Assembly: GCA_035967665.1 (NCBI GenBank)
Contig: JAYWLB010000027.1
Coordinates: forward strand, 144,594-208,593
Source: Arctic95D-9 sp035967665
Lineage (GTDB): Bacteria > Verrucomicrobiota > Verrucomicrobiia > Verrucomicrobiales > DEV007
DNA length: 64,000 nt
Direction: 5' to 3'
In this document: one piece after another, positions 62,606 through 64,000 of the stretch
Numbering within the stretch: position 1 is the stretch's first letter
Layout of the letters: every line of letters starts with the position of its first letter
Notes under the pieces: model-generated
The model's database searches: none
Told to the model about the DNA's origin: nothing
What the model saw: only the letters and a program-made list of their open reading frames with translations
Program-made: the position numbers and the translations under genes

Positions 62606-63802
62606 ATGGCAACGATCGCAGTCATCGGAACGCTCGATTCTAAAGGGCATGAGCACCAGTTCGTGGCGGATCGGATCAGGTCGGCCGGGCACAGCGCTTT
62701 GCTGATTGATGTGGGCACTCTCGGCGAGACAACGGTGAGTCCGGATGTGACGAGAGATGAAATTCTTGAAGTGGCAGGATTGGAGTTTTGCGAGGCGGAA
62801 GATCGCGGCGAGCGGGTAGCGGTTATGGCGAAGGCTTTGCCGATCTATCTGAGTAAGCTGGTCGCGGATGGAAAAATCGACGGTGTCATTTCTCTTGGCG
62901 GTGGTGGCGGAACTGCGATCGCGACGGCGGGGATGCGGGCGCTTCCGATCGGTTTTCCCAAGTTGATGGTGAGTACGCTGGCGAGCGGGAACACTGCTCA
63001 CTACGTGGGGACAAAAGACATCGTAATGTTTCCCGCCATCGTGGATGTCGCGGGACTCAATCAGATTTCCAAAACGATTTTTGCCCGTGCTGCCGGTGCA
63101 ATTTGCGGAATGGCGGAAGTGAAGACGTCGACAGTAAAGGAGAAGCCGATCATCGTGGCGAGCATGTTCGGGAACACGACGGAGTGTGTTGATCACGCGC
63201 GGGAGCTTCTCGAGGCGAAGGGCTACGAGGTGCTCGTTTTTCACTCCACCGGAACGGGCGGCAAAACGATGGAAGCCCTCATCGAGAGCGGCATGGTTAA
63301 TGGTGTTCTTGATATCACCACCACCGAGTGGGCCGATGAGTTGACAGGTGCTACTCTGAGCGCCGGACCAACCCGTCTCGAAGCGGCGGGGAAGGCCGGC
63401 ATTCCCGCAATCGTCACCCCTGGATGTCTCGACATGGCCAATTTCGGTGAACCCGATACGGTTCCTGAGAAATACGCAGGAAGAAATTTTTATCACCACA
63501 ATCCCCAGGTGACGCTGATGCGAACCAATTCGGATGAGTGTGCTCAGCTCGGGAAGATTCTAGCTGAAAAAGTGAATGCCTATACCGGTCCGGTTACGGT
63601 GCTTCTGCCGACGAAGGCGATCAGTATTATCAGCGCGGAAGGGCAGCCTTTTTATGACAGCAATGCTGATGAGGCTCTCTTCAGTGCTATTAGAGCGAAC
63701 CTCTCAGATAAGGTCGAACTGATCGAGGTGGATGCCGGGATCAACGCATCTGAATTTTCGAATGCTTGCGTTGAGGCGCTTTTGAGAAACTTCGCCGGCT
63801 GA
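62606..63802 (+). CDS. Tm-1-like (UPF0261) ATP-binding domain protein
   Basis: A 398-residue protein. It opens with AVIGTLDSKGHEHQFVADRI and contains SLGGGGGTAIATAGMRALPIG near residue 95 and FHSTGTGGKTMEALI near residue 213, the signatures of the Tm-1-like ATP-binding family (UPF0261), named after the tomato resistance protein. It directly follows the TIM-barrel gene that is its usual partner. The family is said to bind nucleotide, but its role in bacteria is unknown. The gene stops at 63802, where the composition changes sharply. Confidence 0.88.
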   Translation: MATIAVIGTLDSKGHEHQFVADRIRSAGHSALLIDVGTLGETTVSPDVTRDEILEVAGLEFCEAEDRGERVAVMAKALPIYLSKLVADGKIDGVISLGGGGGTAIATAGMRALPIGFPKLMVSTLASGNTAHYVGTKDIVMFPAIVDVAGLNQISKTIFARAAGAICGMAEVKTSTVKEKPIIVASMFGNTTECVDHARELLEAKGYEVLVFHSTGTGGKTMEALIESGMVNGVLDITTTEWADELTGATLSAGPTRLEAAGKAGIPAIVTPGCLDMANFGEPDTVPEKYAGRNFYHHNPQVTLMRTNSDECAQLGKILAEKVNAYTGPVTVLLPTKAISIISAEGQPFYDSNADEALFSAIRANLSDKVELIEVDAGINASEFSNACVEALLRNFAG

Positions 63803-64000
63803 CCATTTTCCTCCTCCAAAAAACCTCCCCGAAAACCCCCGCCTCCAAAAACCTCCCTAACACCCCTCCAATAAAACATCCCCCACCCCCCCCCACCACA
63901 AAAACAACCCACCACCCCCCCCCAAAAAACACCCCCAAAAACACAAAACCCCAAACAACAGTGAGGTTTAAAACCCAAAAACCACCAACATAAAACACGT
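63803..64000. other. G-depleted low-complexity tail, probable artefact
   Basis: These 198 bases contain only 7 G against long runs of C and A, unlike anything in the other 63.8 kb, and the change begins directly after the stop codon of the Tm-1-like gene. Real sequence of this kind is rare; a failing read end or mis-called contig terminus is more likely. Minus-strand frames here encode Gly/Trp/Phe-rich nonsense and are left out. Confidence 0.8.

Noticed and set aside
63652..63998. Two minus-strand frames rich in Gly, Trp and Phe at the window end
   Set aside because: They arise from C/A-rich low-complexity sequence that is probably an artefact.

Overview
The window comes from a bacterium of the Planctomycetota-Verrucomicrobiota-Chlamydiota (PVC) group, more likely a free-living verrucomicrobium than a planctomycete. 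The grounds are family content: a DUF1553 (PSD1) gene followed by a DUF1501 gene, a large dehydrogenase ending in a PVC-type CxxCH haem domain, paired TIM-barrel sugar isomerase-like genes, YHYH and neutral-ceramidase-like secreted proteins, and a 5480-residue protein with a LEPR-XLL-like amino terminus. The phylum call is inference. All calls are read from the sequence without database searches. I see no insertion sequence, prophage, CRISPR array or rRNA.

Layout. 1-7132 (mostly +): 3' end of a PSD1 gene, a Tat-exported DUF1501 protein, a PQQ-type beta-propeller, a DUF4177 protein, a YHYH protein (-) and a Tat-exported flavin oxidase of the berberine-bridge type. 7122-14078 (-): secreted or carbohydrate-related genes, namely a ceramidase-like hydrolase, a propeller glycosidase-like protein, two sugar isomerase-like proteins and a dehydrogenase/cytochrome. 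14325-20675 (+): a 2116-residue exported protein of unknown function. 20808-28188: an amidohydrolase (+), then on the minus strand an M20 peptidase, a LolA-like protein, an FtsX-type permease without its ATPase, a small membrane protein, a DedA protein, dihydrofolate reductase and an MFS transporter. 28266-30723 (+): a MoxR ATPase and a DUF58 protein. 30724-32433: three tandem 89-bp palindromic repeats, an esterase (-) and tRNA-Leu(UAA) with a readable promoter. 32434-34698 (+): a DUF4062-TM-TPR protein.

The most interesting part is the minus-strand block from 60689 down to 35082. In transcription order it holds a GAF/HlyD-type membrane adaptor, a PqqD-like/M50 protease/HlyD fusion, a short SecA-like ATPase, the 5480-residue giant protein, a TolC-type outer-membrane channel with an unusual tail, and a small protein of unknown function. 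The first three genes are tightly packed (4-nt gap, then a 4-nt ATGA overlap). The giant has RTX-like glycine repeats and long beta-helix repeats but no ordinary signal peptide, and no ABC transporter lies nearby. The block therefore reads as a dedicated export machine for one enormous surface or secreted protein, with a truncated SecA where a type I system has its ABC ATPase. That role is inference from domains and gene order.

The right end (60779-63802, +) carries a formylglycine-generating-enzyme-type protein, a phosphoenolpyruvate-hydrolase-like TIM barrel and a Tm-1-like (UPF0261) protein. The last 198 bases are almost free of G and look like a sequencing or assembly artefact at a contig end.
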